Below are positions 41,602 through 50,427 of a stretch of DNA of 64,000 nucleotides, piece after piece. The stretch lies in NCBI GenBank assembly GCA_019454985.1, contig JACFNF010000011.1, positions 26,578 to 90,577 of the forward strand. Reading direction: 5' to 3'. The notes beneath the pieces were generated by a model. It made no database searches, was not told the origin of the DNA, and saw nothing but the letters and a program-made list of their open reading frames with translations. The position numbers were made by a program, and so were the translations under genes. This DNA comes from Bacteroidales bacterium (GTDB lineage Bacteria > Bacteroidota > Bacteroidia > Bacteroidales > F082). Every line of letters starts with the position of its first letter. Position 1 is the first letter of the stretch.

Positions 41602-44600
41602 CTATTGTTTAACCAAGGTCTTACTGTGCTCTTTGTTGGCAATGTCTTTCATGCGCAGATGATAGACTCCGGCCGGGAGCTGCTCAATCGGTAGGTTTGC
41701 CGATAGGCTTTGTTGCATATTTTTTTCCATGACGATTTGTCCGCGGCTGTTGTAAATGGTTACAGAAACCATTTTCACATCGGAACGAATTTCGATATTG
41801 CGGTTGGCCGGCACCGGATATATGCTCAGGCTGCTGCTTGTGTTTTCGTTGAGGCCAACTGTTACGCCGAGGGTTACCGGGATGACAACCTGAGGCGTAG
41901 CAAGGTCGTTGCTCTGGATGATGATGTTGGCTTCGTATTGTCCGGCCGGGAGGTCGCCATTGGCTGTGGCCACAATGGTCTGGCTTTGTCCGGCTTCCAC
42001 AATTCCTTCGTTGGGATTGAGCGAGAGCCAGTCGCCGCTGCCTAGAATCAGGTTGGCGCGGATGTTGAAGTTGGAGTTAAAGCCATAGTCGGTAAGGCGT
42101 TCCCATTCGCTCGAAGCTTCGCGCAGGAAGCATCCGTTGGGGTTGGCCGGGCCGCCATCAATACCGGCGATGAATGTACCGGGTTCGTTGGTATAGCCCA
42201 TACCCACCCAGATGTCGTTGCCATCGAGCGTTAATGGGGTTGTCAGGGTAAGTGTGTTCCATGCCATCGGCGTTACAGCAACGTTTTGTTCGACCATTGC
42301 ACTACCTGGAGTTTCGGTTGTTCCGGGTCCCCAGATATAAAGTTTTGCATCTGTAGGCATATCGTTGACGTAAACCATCACTTGTGTCAGGCTGGCTCCG
42401 GCAAAAGCATTAACCATTTCCTGAGGGAATCGGGCGGCTACAAAGAATGATCCTCCTTGAACAAGTCCGATAGCATCCACATTGTCACCATCATAATGGA
42501 GTTGATGACTTCCTCTTTCCACACTCCGGGCAGCATGTTTCTCGGTGAGTGTGATGGTTGGTTTTTCCCATGAGGTAAGTTGGTTGTGGATGGGCTTCAT
42601 AGCCGGCATCGGATTTTCGCTACGTCTTGCGTTTGGAAACTGGGGCTGAATTTTGCCTTTGACGGTAAAGCCGGCAATACCTTTGTGGAACCCTTCGATA
42701 GGCTGATAAGGTGCGGCAGGTTTGGCAATATAACCGGCATTGGCAGCAGCCTCAAGATAATGGATGACGGTGTTGTATTCCAGATTGCCGGTGCCGGTGT
42801 TCTGGATGGTGATGTTCTTGGTTTGTGTCTGACCTTCCCATAATGCAAAATCAAGTGCGAGCGGGGCCACTACGATGGTGGGTATTTCGGCAGCAAAATC
42901 AATGAGGAAGGAAACCGGCTCGCCGTTGGGGTTGATTCCGGCACCGATGAATTTGTTGCCATCGGGGGTTACACCGTTGATGCTGAAGAAAAGCCATTCA
43001 TCGGCTTCGAACATGCCACGGGTGATGGCATAATCGTTGAAGGTCATCATTTCGCCATCAGTCAGCCTGACAAAAGCACGGCGTGCATCGGGGAATGGAG
43101 GCCAGCCTTCTACGGTGAATCCGAAGATGGTTCCATCGCCCATAACAGCCACCGGATTAATCCCACCAGCATTGAGGCTGTTGTCGAAGAAAATGGTGCT
43201 TCCATCTTGTTTCGACCATAGGAAACCTTTACTGCCGGAGGTTCCGGTAACAAATTGTCCGTCGCTGGATGCCGCACTGGCTTCACCATAGTCGTTGGGC
43301 GAAATTTTGATGAGTTGGCTATCGAACCAAATCACAGGAGAGCGTGAAGCATTGGCGAGATCGGCCCAGCCGAAGACAACGCTGCCATCATTACTGATTC
43401 CGTTCGGACGGTTAGATTCAGGAATGATGTTTCCAATCATCTCGTAACCGCCGGCTTGAGTCCATTTAAAGGCTTTGTAAGTGTAGTTTGGAAAATACTG
43501 CATCCCTACAATGGTTTGTCCATCGGCTGTCATTCCCCAGCAGTAGTTGTAATCGGAGCCCGAAGGTGTTCCAACAGCAGGATTCACGCCAAGGAAAGTC
43601 CATTCATCGGTCTGATAGTTCCATGTTCCGGCCATGGTGGCGCCATAGGCAGGATTCACGTCATCTCCGGCAATGATACCGGTTTCAGAAACGGAAATAG
43701 CCGAAGGCTCAGTACCGCTGATATTATGCAGCCCGGTTTCTTTCGACCATAACGATCCCCCTTCGCCAAAGCCTGAAATAGCAACAAACTTGCCGTTTTC
43801 ACTGATGTCGTAAGGGAAGGTATAGTCGGGTATCATAATGTCAATGCCAATTGTTGCGGGCGCGATGATCTCATAATTTACCGGAACGGTAAGGGTTGGT
43901 GTGGATGGGTCGTTGCTGGTGATGGTGATCACGGCTGTATATGTACCTAATTCTAGTCCGGTGGGATTGAAAGTGAGCACATGTTCTTGGTTAGAACCGC
44001 CGGTAATATTGCCGGTGTAGCTGCTCATGTTCATCCAGCCGCTTGCTGTACCGGTGTATTCAACCGTCATATTGTAAATAAGGTTGTCAACACCGGTATT
44101 TTTGACTTTCAGTTTTTTCTGAACATTTGAGTTTACAGGTCCGACAGCGTTCACAGCAACCGGGGTGACAACAATTTTAGGATCGGTGTTGATGCTGCTG
44201 CTGACTTCGATATCATCGATGGCCCAGACGTGTGCATAGTCACCTTCGTAGCGGAAGGCAATATAAATGTCCTGCCCTGCATAATCCGAAAGACTAATGT
44301 TGATTTGCGCCCAATCTTCAATCAATTCAGTTGCGGTCCAAATTTCGTTATAAGTGGCTGTAGCAGGGTCATTGCCGTCGGTGCTTACTAAAACACTGCT
44401 TTTACCATAATACTCTGCGTCAATAATCATGCTCCAGAACGAAAGTACAACGGGCCCGCTGGCCGGTATGCTGAGTTGTGGTGTCACCAAATAACCATCC
44501 TGAGCACTCGTACCATAGCTATGAAAAGCACAATATGTTCCCTCGGGATCATGACTAAGGGCATCAACAACTTCCCAGGCCGGGTAGTCGCCGTCAATGT

Positions 44601-44769
44601 CAAACGCACTCCATCCGGCAGGAGGGTTGGCCCCTGTTTCAAAATTTTCCAACAAAGGGAAAATGCCGGTAACATTGCGTTCAGACGATTGAGCCATTGC
44701 TATCCCTGCAGAAAGAACAAAAACTACGAGAACAAGCGTCAGTTTTTTAAATGATAAAAATAGATTCAT
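41602..44769 (-). CDS. T9SS-sorted secreted protein with choice-of-anchor J and C-terminal sorting domain
   Basis: The 1055-residue protein has a signal peptide (MNLFLSFKKLTLVLVVFVLS, cleaved after AMAQ). A choice-of-anchor J/cleaved-adhesin lectin-like domain lies at about 35-195 (WSAFDIDGDYPAWEV, AFRYEGDYAHVWAIDDIEV). Hydin-like beta domains are at about 200-305 and again near 640-670. Between them, from about 310-625, is a repeated propeller-like region (WSKETGLHNIS, WTQAGGYEMIG, WSKQDGSTIFF). The C-terminus SIYPVPANRNIEI to HSKTLVKQ is a type A T9SS sorting domain. It is exported to the surface or medium; function unknown. Confidence 0.9.
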   Translation of the reverse strand: MNLFLSFKKLTLVLVVFVLSAGIAMAQSSERNVTGIFPLLENFETGANPPAGWSAFDIDGDYPAWEVVDALSHDPEGTYCAFHSYGTSAQDGYLVTPQLSIPASGPVVLSFWSMIIDAEYYGKSSVLVSTDGNDPATATYNEIWTATELIEDWAQINISLSDYAGQDIYIAFRYEGDYAHVWAIDDIEVSSSINTDPKIVVTPVAVNAVGPVNSNVQKKLKVKNTGVDNLIYNMTVEYTGTASGWMNMSSYTGNITGGSNQEHVLTFNPTGLELGTYTAVITITSNDPSTPTLTVPVNYEIIAPATIGIDIMIPDYTFPYDISENGKFVAISGFGEGGSLWSKETGLHNISGTEPSAISVSETGIIAGDDVNPAYGATMAGTWNYQTDEWTFLGVNPAVGTPSGSDYNYCWGMTADGQTIVGMQYFPNYTYKAFKWTQAGGYEMIGNIIPESNRPNGISNDGSVVFGWADLANASRSPVIWFDSQLIKISPNDYGEASAASSDGQFVTGTSGSKGFLWSKQDGSTIFFDNSLNAGGINPVAVMGDGTIFGFTVEGWPPFPDARRAFVRLTDGEMMTFNDYAITRGMFEADEWLFFSINGVTPDGNKFIGAGINPNGEPVSFLIDFAAEIPTIVVAPLALDFALWEGQTQTKNITIQNTGTGNLEYNTVIHYLEAAANAGYIAKPAAPYQPIEGFHKGIAGFTVKGKIQPQFPNARRSENPMPAMKPIHNQLTSWEKPTITLTEKHAARSVERGSHQLHYDGDNVDAIGLVQGGSFFVAARFPQEMVNAFAGASLTQVMVYVNDMPTDAKLYIWGPGTTETPGSAMVEQNVAVTPMAWNTLTLTTPLTLDGNDIWVGMGYTNEPGTFIAGIDGGPANPNGCFLREASSEWERLTDYGFNSNFNIRANLILGSGDWLSLNPNEGIVEAGQSQTIVATANGDLPAGQYEANIIIQSNDLATPQVVIPVTLGVTVGLNENTSSSLSIYPVPANRNIEIRSDVKMVSVTIYNSRGQIVMEKNMQQSLSANLPIEQLPAGVYHLRMKDIANKEHSKTLVKQ

Positions 44770-44804
44770 AATTATTAACTATTGTTGGATTAAAAATAAT
44801 GGGA

Positions 44805-44963
44805 TTATTTTTTTGATTTCTTGCCTTTTGGGTTACTTACCGCATCAAGAATTTTCTTCAAAGCCTGATCGAGATTTTGATTTCGCTCGGCAATGCTCAT
44901 CAGTCTTTCTTCAAGCTGTTTTTCTTCTGGTTTTGCTTTGCTATCGTCGCTGAGGGTTGTCAT
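44805..44963 (-). CDS. small helical protein, hypothetical
   Basis: A 52-residue frame starts with ATG at 44961-44963 and ends KGKKSKK. The body (EKQLEERLMSIAERNQNLDQ, ALKKILDAVSN) looks like an amphipathic or coiled-coil helix with a basic tail. A -7-like TAGTTTTG (minus, 44988-44995) lies 25 bases upstream. The in-frame TTG at 44990 sits inside that element, so the ATG is preferred. I have seen similar small conserved proteins in Bacteroidota but know no function. Confidence 0.65.
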   Translation of the reverse strand: MTTLSDDSKAKPEEKQLEERLMSIAERNQNLDQALKKILDAVSNPKGKKSKK

Positions 44964-44987
44964 AAATCGAACATCAGTTTTCGGATG

Positions 44988-44995
44988 CAAAACTA
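44988..44995 (-). promoter_or_regulatory. candidate -7 element of the 52-residue gene
   Basis: Minus-strand TAGTTTTG fits TAnnTTTG; no TTG at -33 spacing. Confidence 0.35.
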
Positions 44996-45108
44996 TGGTG
45001 GCAATATCATATACCTATCATGAATAGATAGCACAAAAATGGCGCATGCCATTATAACTCATGCAACATTTCTGCTACAAAAAAGGTAAGTATGAGAAAA
45101 TGAATAAA

Positions 45109-46794
45109 TTAGAATTGAGATAAAAACTCAATCAAGCCTTGCTCGGAATTAGTAAGGTCAAGTTTTTTGCGCAGGCGGGTGCGTGCAACTTCGATACTGC
45201 GTTGCGATTGCCCGGTGATGGCAGCTATTTCTTTGGTGGTCATATTCAGTTTCAGGAAAGCGCAAAGGCGCCTTTCATTCGGGCTTAAATCAGGCCGTAT
45301 CTCGTTGAGTTTCTGATAGAAATCGTTATGAACATGTTGAAAACGCATCTCAAACTCGCTCCACACATCTTCTTCCATGGTTTTTTCAAGGTCATGGATG
45401 ATGCTTTGAATCAGCTCTTTGTTTTCCGATTTAAACTGATGCGAATGCTTCAGCAATTTCTGAACGATATTGTCAACAATTTCGTTTTTTCTGAGCTGGT
45501 ACATCACATTAGTAGCCAGCTCCTTATTTTTTGTTTCAAGTTCAATTTCTAAACTTTCTTTGGTCAACTGAAGGTTTTTGTTAGCCAATTCGGAGTTGGC
45601 TTTTTCTAATTTTACTCGTCTCAGACGTGCCTGAGAAAGGAAAAACAGCAGCCCGATGATAATGGCGATGGTAAAAAGAAGCATGCCGATAAAAAGGTAT
45701 TGTTGTTCTTTTCGTTCTTGTTCGGCTTTTTGGAGTTGTTCGCGCTCTTTAAACTGCATACTGAGCTCCATCTGAGTGAGCACTTTGGCCGTTTCCTCAT
45801 GGTTAAGCAAATCGAGTTGTTCGTTCAGCAAAATGAGATATTTCAAGGCAGAATCGGCCTGATGTGTTGAGTTAAAGAGCTCAAACACATTGGAATAGAT
45901 ACCTTCGAGCAAGGCCGGACTTCCGGTTTGCCGGGCATATCGGATAGCTTGGTAATAATGTTTTTTGGCCTCTGCGGTTTGCATCGTTTTTTCGTAGTAC
46001 AGCCCCAGATTGCGGTGCGATGCGGCAATTCCGGCCACATCATCATTCTCTTCGCGCAAACGAAGAGCCTGAGTCAAAACAGAAAAAGCTTTATCATAAT
46101 CGCTCTGAAGGATGTAAACCATCCCCAGATTGTTCATCAAATTGGCATGAAGCTGATGCTGGGGTTTAAGAAGTTGAACCGAAGCTATACCTTTCTGATA
46201 GAAACTTTCGGCCTTTTTCAGATCGTTTTTTTCTTTCGAAACAATTCCCAAATTGTTATAGATAGAGGCCAAAATAGCCTTGGTCAGCGAGTCGTCAATA
46301 CCATCCTGGTTGCGAAGATAAAAATCAAGTCCGTTGAGCAGTGTTTCTTCAGCTTTGTCAAATTGTTTCATTTGAAGCTGAACAGCACTGATGTTGATGA
46401 GTCCGCGTGAGATATCATCTTTGTTGCCAGTGCCTTTCGCATATTCCAAATATTCATAAAAATGAGTAGCGGCTTGTTCCAGCAGGCCTAAGTTGAAACA
46501 GGCTACTCCGGCATGATAAGAGGCAGTGGCCATGAGTTTTCGATTTCCAGAAAGGCGTGCAATTTCACTGGCCTGATCGGCATAAAGCATGGATTTCTTG
46601 ATGTTGCTGAAGGCAACCTCTTGCGACAGTGCAATATAAGTGTTCACTTTTACCGAATCGGACGCTGTGCCTGATACAATTCGCAGCATCGAATCAATCC
46701 GCAATGTGAGCGTGTCGGGAATATCGGCAGCAAGAAGCCCCGAAAACGTAAAAACGAAAAAAAATATCGCTGTGACTGACGCTCGTCTTGCCAT
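45109..46794 (-). CDS. TPR membrane protein with LuxR-like HTH output domain
   Basis: The 561-residue protein has a signal peptide or first helix (MARRASVTAIFFFVFTFSGL). At least six tetratricopeptide repeats follow (about 50-330; for example NNLGIVSKEKNDLKKAESFY and AASHRNLGLYYEKTMQTAEA). A membrane helix lies at about 365-390 (LFIGMLLFTIAIIIGLLFFL), then a coiled coil and a C-terminal HTH (NERRLCAFLKLNMTTKEIAA, SIEVARTRLRKKL). This architecture is a one-component regulator sensing through periplasmic TPRs. The C-terminal 80 residues closely match those of the response regulator at 35495-36724. Confidence 0.9.
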   Translation of the reverse strand: MARRASVTAIFFFVFTFSGLLAADIPDTLTLRIDSMLRIVSGTASDSVKVNTYIALSQEVAFSNIKKSMLYADQASEIARLSGNRKLMATASYHAGVACFNLGLLEQAATHFYEYLEYAKGTGNKDDISRGLINISAVQLQMKQFDKAEETLLNGLDFYLRNQDGIDDSLTKAILASIYNNLGIVSKEKNDLKKAESFYQKGIASVQLLKPQHQLHANLMNNLGMVYILQSDYDKAFSVLTQALRLREENDDVAGIAASHRNLGLYYEKTMQTAEAKKHYYQAIRYARQTGSPALLEGIYSNVFELFNSTHQADSALKYLILLNEQLDLLNHEETAKVLTQMELSMQFKEREQLQKAEQERKEQQYLFIGMLLFTIAIIIGLLFFLSQARLRRVKLEKANSELANKNLQLTKESLEIELETKNKELATNVMYQLRKNEIVDNIVQKLLKHSHQFKSENKELIQSIIHDLEKTMEEDVWSEFEMRFQHVHNDFYQKLNEIRPDLSPNERRLCAFLKLNMTTKEIAAITGQSQRSIEVARTRLRKKLDLTNSEQGLIEFLSQF

Positions 46795-47198
46795 ATTTCT
46801 TGTGATTTATCCTGACAAAGATAGATGTATATTTGAAAAATGAAGGGACTGCCGGATGTCTTTTTCTTTCTTTTCAAACGACTTTTTGCCGTTCGGATAA
46901 TCTTATTGGTGTAAAAAAAGTCTGATTTAAAACGTAGAGTCTCAAATTGTTCATTTGGTGTTGATGAATTACAGGAAACGGATTCACCTCTTTCAGGTGT
47001 AGCGCATGGTGATAAATCGGAGTCAAAATTTCCTTGTCAGAAGATAGCCCCCAGAATCCGCAATCCGTTAGAAGTCTTGAAGAATAAAATATATTGTCCC
47101 AGAAAAAAATGATGATAGGATATCTGAAAACATTGGCCGGAATTGTTTGAAGATTGTTTTCGATTATCTTTGTTGAACCTTGTCTTCAGCCCGGTTGT
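46795..47198. other. divergent intergenic region
   Basis: About 400 bases without a convincing gene. It holds a -7-like TATCTTTG for the TPR regulator (minus, 46816-46823), a 5-base-stem inverted repeat CACCT-CTTTC-AGGTG at 46985-46999, and the phospholipase D promoter at 47143-47172. Confidence 0.5.
47143..47172 (+). promoter_or_regulatory. promoter of the phospholipase D gene
   Basis: TTG (47143-47145), 19 bases, TATCTTTG (47165-47172): full consensus. It places the transcription start near 47178, before the ATG at 47199, and excludes the in-frame TTG at 47154. Confidence 0.7.
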
Positions 47199-48275
47199 AT
47201 GTTTACCCTCGAAGAGCCTTATCATCTGTTTTCCGACCCGATACGCTATTACCATGCAATGGTAAGCGATATGGAAGCAGCACACGATTATATCTATATC
47301 GAGACATACCGCATTGGAAATGATGTTGTTGGGGTTAGGGTAAGAGATGTTCTTCTGCGAAAGCTCAAGGCAGGAGTCGAAGTGAAACTGTTAGTGGATG
47401 CCTGGGGCGGTTCGGCAGTTGCCGATGGTTTTTTCGATGTGCTTACTGCCCACGGTGCACAAGTGCGATTTTTCGAAAAGATCAAGTTTAACAGTGATGT
47501 TTTTACCCGCGGGCATCGTCGCAACCATCGCAAAATTTTACTCATTGACGATGAAATCACCTATATCGGCTCGTCAAATTTCACCGAATACAACCTCAAC
47601 TGGCGCGAATCGGTGCTCCGAATCAAAGGAAATCTGTCCTTAGCTTTTAAAAGGATTTTCCGACAGGATTTTGAAATCTACAACAAATATGTTTTCGCCA
47701 AGGATAATTATTTACGACTCATTCGATACGGTAACTTCGAAATAGTGCGCGACATGCCTTCCATTACCAAACAGCGAATCATGAAACGCTATATCTATCT
47801 GATTAATAAGGCGCAGAATAAGGTTGAAATCGTGAGCCCGTACTTTCTTCCGGGCTATAAACTTCGCAAGGCGCTGATGGAGGCAGCCCAACGTGGGGTC
47901 ACGGTAAAAGTGGTTATCCCGAAACGTTCCGACGTCAATTTAGTTGATATCCTGCGTAACAAATATCTCGGACCGCTTCATCTGGCAGGAGTGCGTATCC
48001 GAATGTATATGCCGCATAACCTTCACGCCAAGCTTTTGCTTGTGGACGGACAAACATTTAGCGTTGGCTCACCCAATTTTGATTACCGCAGCTTTCGTTA
48101 TATGTATGAAATTATTCTCGTTGGAACCGAACCCTCCATTGTTCGACAGGTTGACCACCATATCTATCAGACCCTACAAAATAGCGATAAATTCGACTAC
48201 GAACAATGGAAACGACGGTCGCTGATCAACCGTTTTTTCGAGTGGCTGCTATTGCCGTTCAGGCATTTGCTTTAA
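47199..48275 (+). CDS. phospholipase D family protein (cardiolipin synthase-like)
   Basis: The 358-residue protein has two HKD motifs: HRKILLIDDEITYIGSSNF (about residues 122-140) and HAKLLLVDGQTFSVGSPNF (about 278-296), each H-x-K-x4-D. No N-terminal membrane helices are seen, unlike long ClsA; the layout is closer to ClsB. It likely makes cardiolipin from phosphatidylglycerol, but nuclease or other PLD activity is possible. Confidence 0.88.
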   Translation: MFTLEEPYHLFSDPIRYYHAMVSDMEAAHDYIYIETYRIGNDVVGVRVRDVLLRKLKAGVEVKLLVDAWGGSAVADGFFDVLTAHGAQVRFFEKIKFNSDVFTRGHRRNHRKILLIDDEITYIGSSNFTEYNLNWRESVLRIKGNLSLAFKRIFRQDFEIYNKYVFAKDNYLRLIRYGNFEIVRDMPSITKQRIMKRYIYLINKAQNKVEIVSPYFLPGYKLRKALMEAAQRGVTVKVVIPKRSDVNLVDILRNKYLGPLHLAGVRIRMYMPHNLHAKLLLVDGQTFSVGSPNFDYRSFRYMYEIILVGTEPSIVRQVDHHIYQTLQNSDKFDYEQWKRRSLINRFFEWLLLPFRHLL

Positions 48276-48326
48276 TTCCATAAATTCCTGTAATTCAAGA
48301 TGTTTATGAAAATCTTACAGCAACCA

Positions 48327-48356
48327 TTGTTGCTACGCCTATTTTGTTTAACTTTG
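48327..48356 (+). promoter_or_regulatory. promoter of rocD
   Basis: TTG (48327-48329), 19 bases, TAACTTTG (48349-48356): full consensus, with the ATG 46 bases further on. Confidence 0.7.
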
Positions 48357-48402
48357 CCGTTAATTGTTAACTTATTCACAATAAATCTATTTTCACAAAA
48401 TT

Positions 48403-49641
48403 ATGCTTATGAAAGAGAAGATTTCATCCCTTCAGGCCATGGAATTAGAAGACAAGTATGGTGCCCATAACTATCATCCCCTGCCTGTTGTATTGTCAAA
48501 AGGGCGCGGCCCCTTGGTGTGGGACGCCGAAGGCAAAGAGTATTTTGATTTTTTGTCGGCCTACTCAGCTGTTAATCAGGGACATTGTCATCCAAAGATT
48601 ATCAATGCCATGGTTGATCAGGCCCAGACTTTAACGCTCACTTCACGGGCATTTTTCAATGATGTGCTGGGCGTTTATGAAAAATTCATCACCTCATATT
48701 TCGGTTACGACAAGGTGTTGCCGATGAACTCGGGTGCCGAAGGCGATGAAACAGCCCTGAAACTCTGCCGCAAATGGGCTTATACCAAAAAGGGAATTCC
48801 CGAAAATCAGGCTAAAATCATTGTCTGTGCAAACAACTTCCACGGACGCACCATCACCATCGTGAGCATGTCAACCGATCCCGACTCGCGTGGTGGTTTT
48901 GGTCCTTACACTCCTGGCTTTGAGGTGATTCCTTACAATGATTTAAAAGCTCTTGAAGTTGCCTTGGAAGATCCGAACGTGGCAGGTTTCCTCGTTGAGC
49001 CCATCCAGGGCGAGGCCGGTGTTTTTGTTCCGGACGATGGTTATCTGAAAGGCGCTTATGACCTTTGCAAAGCCAAAAATGTTCTTTTTATTGCCGATGA
49101 GATTCAAACCGGTATTGCCCGTACAGGAAAACTTCTGGCATGCGATCATGAAGGCGTTCGTCCCGATATTCTCATCTTGGGTAAAGCTCTTTCCGGTGGT
49201 GCTTATCCGGTTTCGGCAGTGCTGGCCGATGATGAAATCATGCTCTGTATCAAACCCGGCGAACATGGCTCTACCTTTGGGGGAAATCCGGTGGCAGCCC
49301 GGGTTGCCATTGCCGCATTAGAAGTTGTGGCCGAAGAAAAGCTGGCCGAAAAAGCAGAACATCTTGGAAAAATTTTCCGCAGCGAAATGAATAAACTGAT
49401 GAGCGAAACCAAACTCATCACTTTAGTACGTGGCAAAGGACTGCTCAACGCTGTGGTGATCAATGATTCACCCGAAAGCAAAACGGCCTGGAATATCTGC
49501 GTCAAAATGGCCGAACTGGGCGTGCTTGCCAAACCCACTCATGGCAATATCATTCGCTTTGCTCCACCGCTTGTGATTAGCGAGGAACAATTGATGGATG
49601 CCATTGGCCGTATCCGAAAGGCTTTTCTGTCTTTCTCATAA
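48403..49641 (+). CDS. rocD: ornithine--oxo-acid aminotransferase
   Basis: The 412-residue protein is a class III PLP aminotransferase close to ornithine aminotransferase: [20 protein letters not shown] at the start, [31 protein letters not shown] and [16 protein letters not shown]. The PLP lysine is K261 in [16 protein letters not shown]. It converts ornithine and 2-oxoglutarate to glutamate semialdehyde and glutamate, linking arginine and proline metabolism. A second ATG (48409) could also be the start. Confidence 0.95.
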   Translation: MLMKEKISSLQAMELEDKYGAHNYHPLPVVLSKGRGPLVWDAEGKEYFDFLSAYSAVNQGHCHPKIINAMVDQAQTLTLTSRAFFNDVLGVYEKFITSYFGYDKVLPMNSGAEGDETALKLCRKWAYTKKGIPENQAKIIVCANNFHGRTITIVSMSTDPDSRGGFGPYTPGFEVIPYNDLKALEVALEDPNVAGFLVEPIQGEAGVFVPDDGYLKGAYDLCKAKNVLFIADEIQTGIARTGKLLACDHEGVRPDILILGKALSGGAYPVSAVLADDEIMLCIKPGEHGSTFGGNPVAARVAIAALEVVAEEKLAEKAEHLGKIFRSEMNKLMSETKLITLVRGKGLLNAVVINDSPESKTAWNICVKMAELGVLAKPTHGNIIRFAPPLVISEEQLMDAIGRIRKAFLSFS

Positions 49642-49661
49642 AAGAGATTGTACAAACCAAT

Positions 49662-49694
49662 AAAAAAAGCGCAATCAATAATTGCGCTTTTTTT
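49662..49694. terminator. bidirectional terminator between rocD and superoxide dismutase
   Basis: A perfect 14-base stem (AAAAAAAGCGCAAT / ATTGCGCTTTTTTT) with a 5-base loop. It serves both convergent genes. Confidence 0.88.
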
Positions 49695-49710
49695 ATTTTA
49701 CATAGTTGAT

Positions 49711-50331
49711 TTAAAGGGCTTTAGCATAATTTTTTTCAACCTGAGCCCAGTTGATTATATTCCAGAATGCCGCAACATAATCGGGACGTTTGTTTTGATA
49801 TTTCAGATAATAGGCGTGTTCCCAAACGTCTAATCCCAAAATTGGGGTGCCTTTGCATTCCGAAACATCCATCAGGGGGTTATCCTGATTTGGGGTGCTG
49901 CATACGGCAAGACTTTTGTCGGCTTTCACCGCAAGCCAGGCCCAGCCGCTTCCAAAACGGGTTTTGGCAGCATTGTTAAACAATTCCTGAAATGCTTCGA
50001 AACTGCCAAAATCCTTCTCAATGGCTTTGAGCAGCTCGCCACCGGGTTTGCCTCCGCCGTTGGGCGACATCACCGACCAGAACAGCTCGTGGTTGAAATG
50101 ACCGCCGCCGTTGTTTCTGACTGCAACAGGATATTTGCTGATGTTGGCCAAAAGCTCATCAAACGAGAGATCAGCCATCGGACTATCTTTGACAGCTGCA
50201 TTCAGATTGTCAAAATATGCTTTGTGGTGACGGGTGTAGTGAATTTCCATCGTCATAGCATCAATGTGAGGCTCCAAAGCATTGTAAGCATAAGGAAGGC
50301 TTGGGAATACAAGGTCTTTAACTTTTGTCAT
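49711..50331 (-). CDS. superoxide dismutase (Fe/Mn family)
   Basis: The 206-residue protein has all four metal ligands: His in the first helix ([10 protein letters not shown]), His in [11 protein letters not shown], and Asp and His in [16 protein letters not shown]. The motifs [16 protein letters not shown] and NQDNP look like the manganese or cambialistic type, but metal choice cannot be settled by eye. No signal peptide, so cytoplasmic. Confidence 0.95.
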   Translation of the reverse strand: MTKVKDLVFPSLPYAYNALEPHIDAMTMEIHYTRHHKAYFDNLNAAVKDSPMADLSFDELLANISKYPVAVRNNGGGHFNHELFWSVMSPNGGGKPGGELLKAIEKDFGSFEAFQELFNNAAKTRFGSGWAWLAVKADKSLAVCSTPNQDNPLMDVSECKGTPILGLDVWEHAYYLKYQNKRPDYVAAFWNIINWAQVEKNYAKAL

Positions 50332-50427
50332 TTTCGTAAATTTTATGGTTTAATGTGATGTTCAACAGCAGGTATGTGCTGTTTCATTGAAACTTTGAAA
50401 CATTAAACAATAAATCCGAAAAAAGGT

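Noticed and set aside
50364..50382. Inverted repeat AACAGCA-N5-TGCTGTT between the TonB receptor and superoxide dismutase genes
   Set aside because: The stem is only seven bases and lacks a T-run on the minus strand, so I did not call it a terminator.
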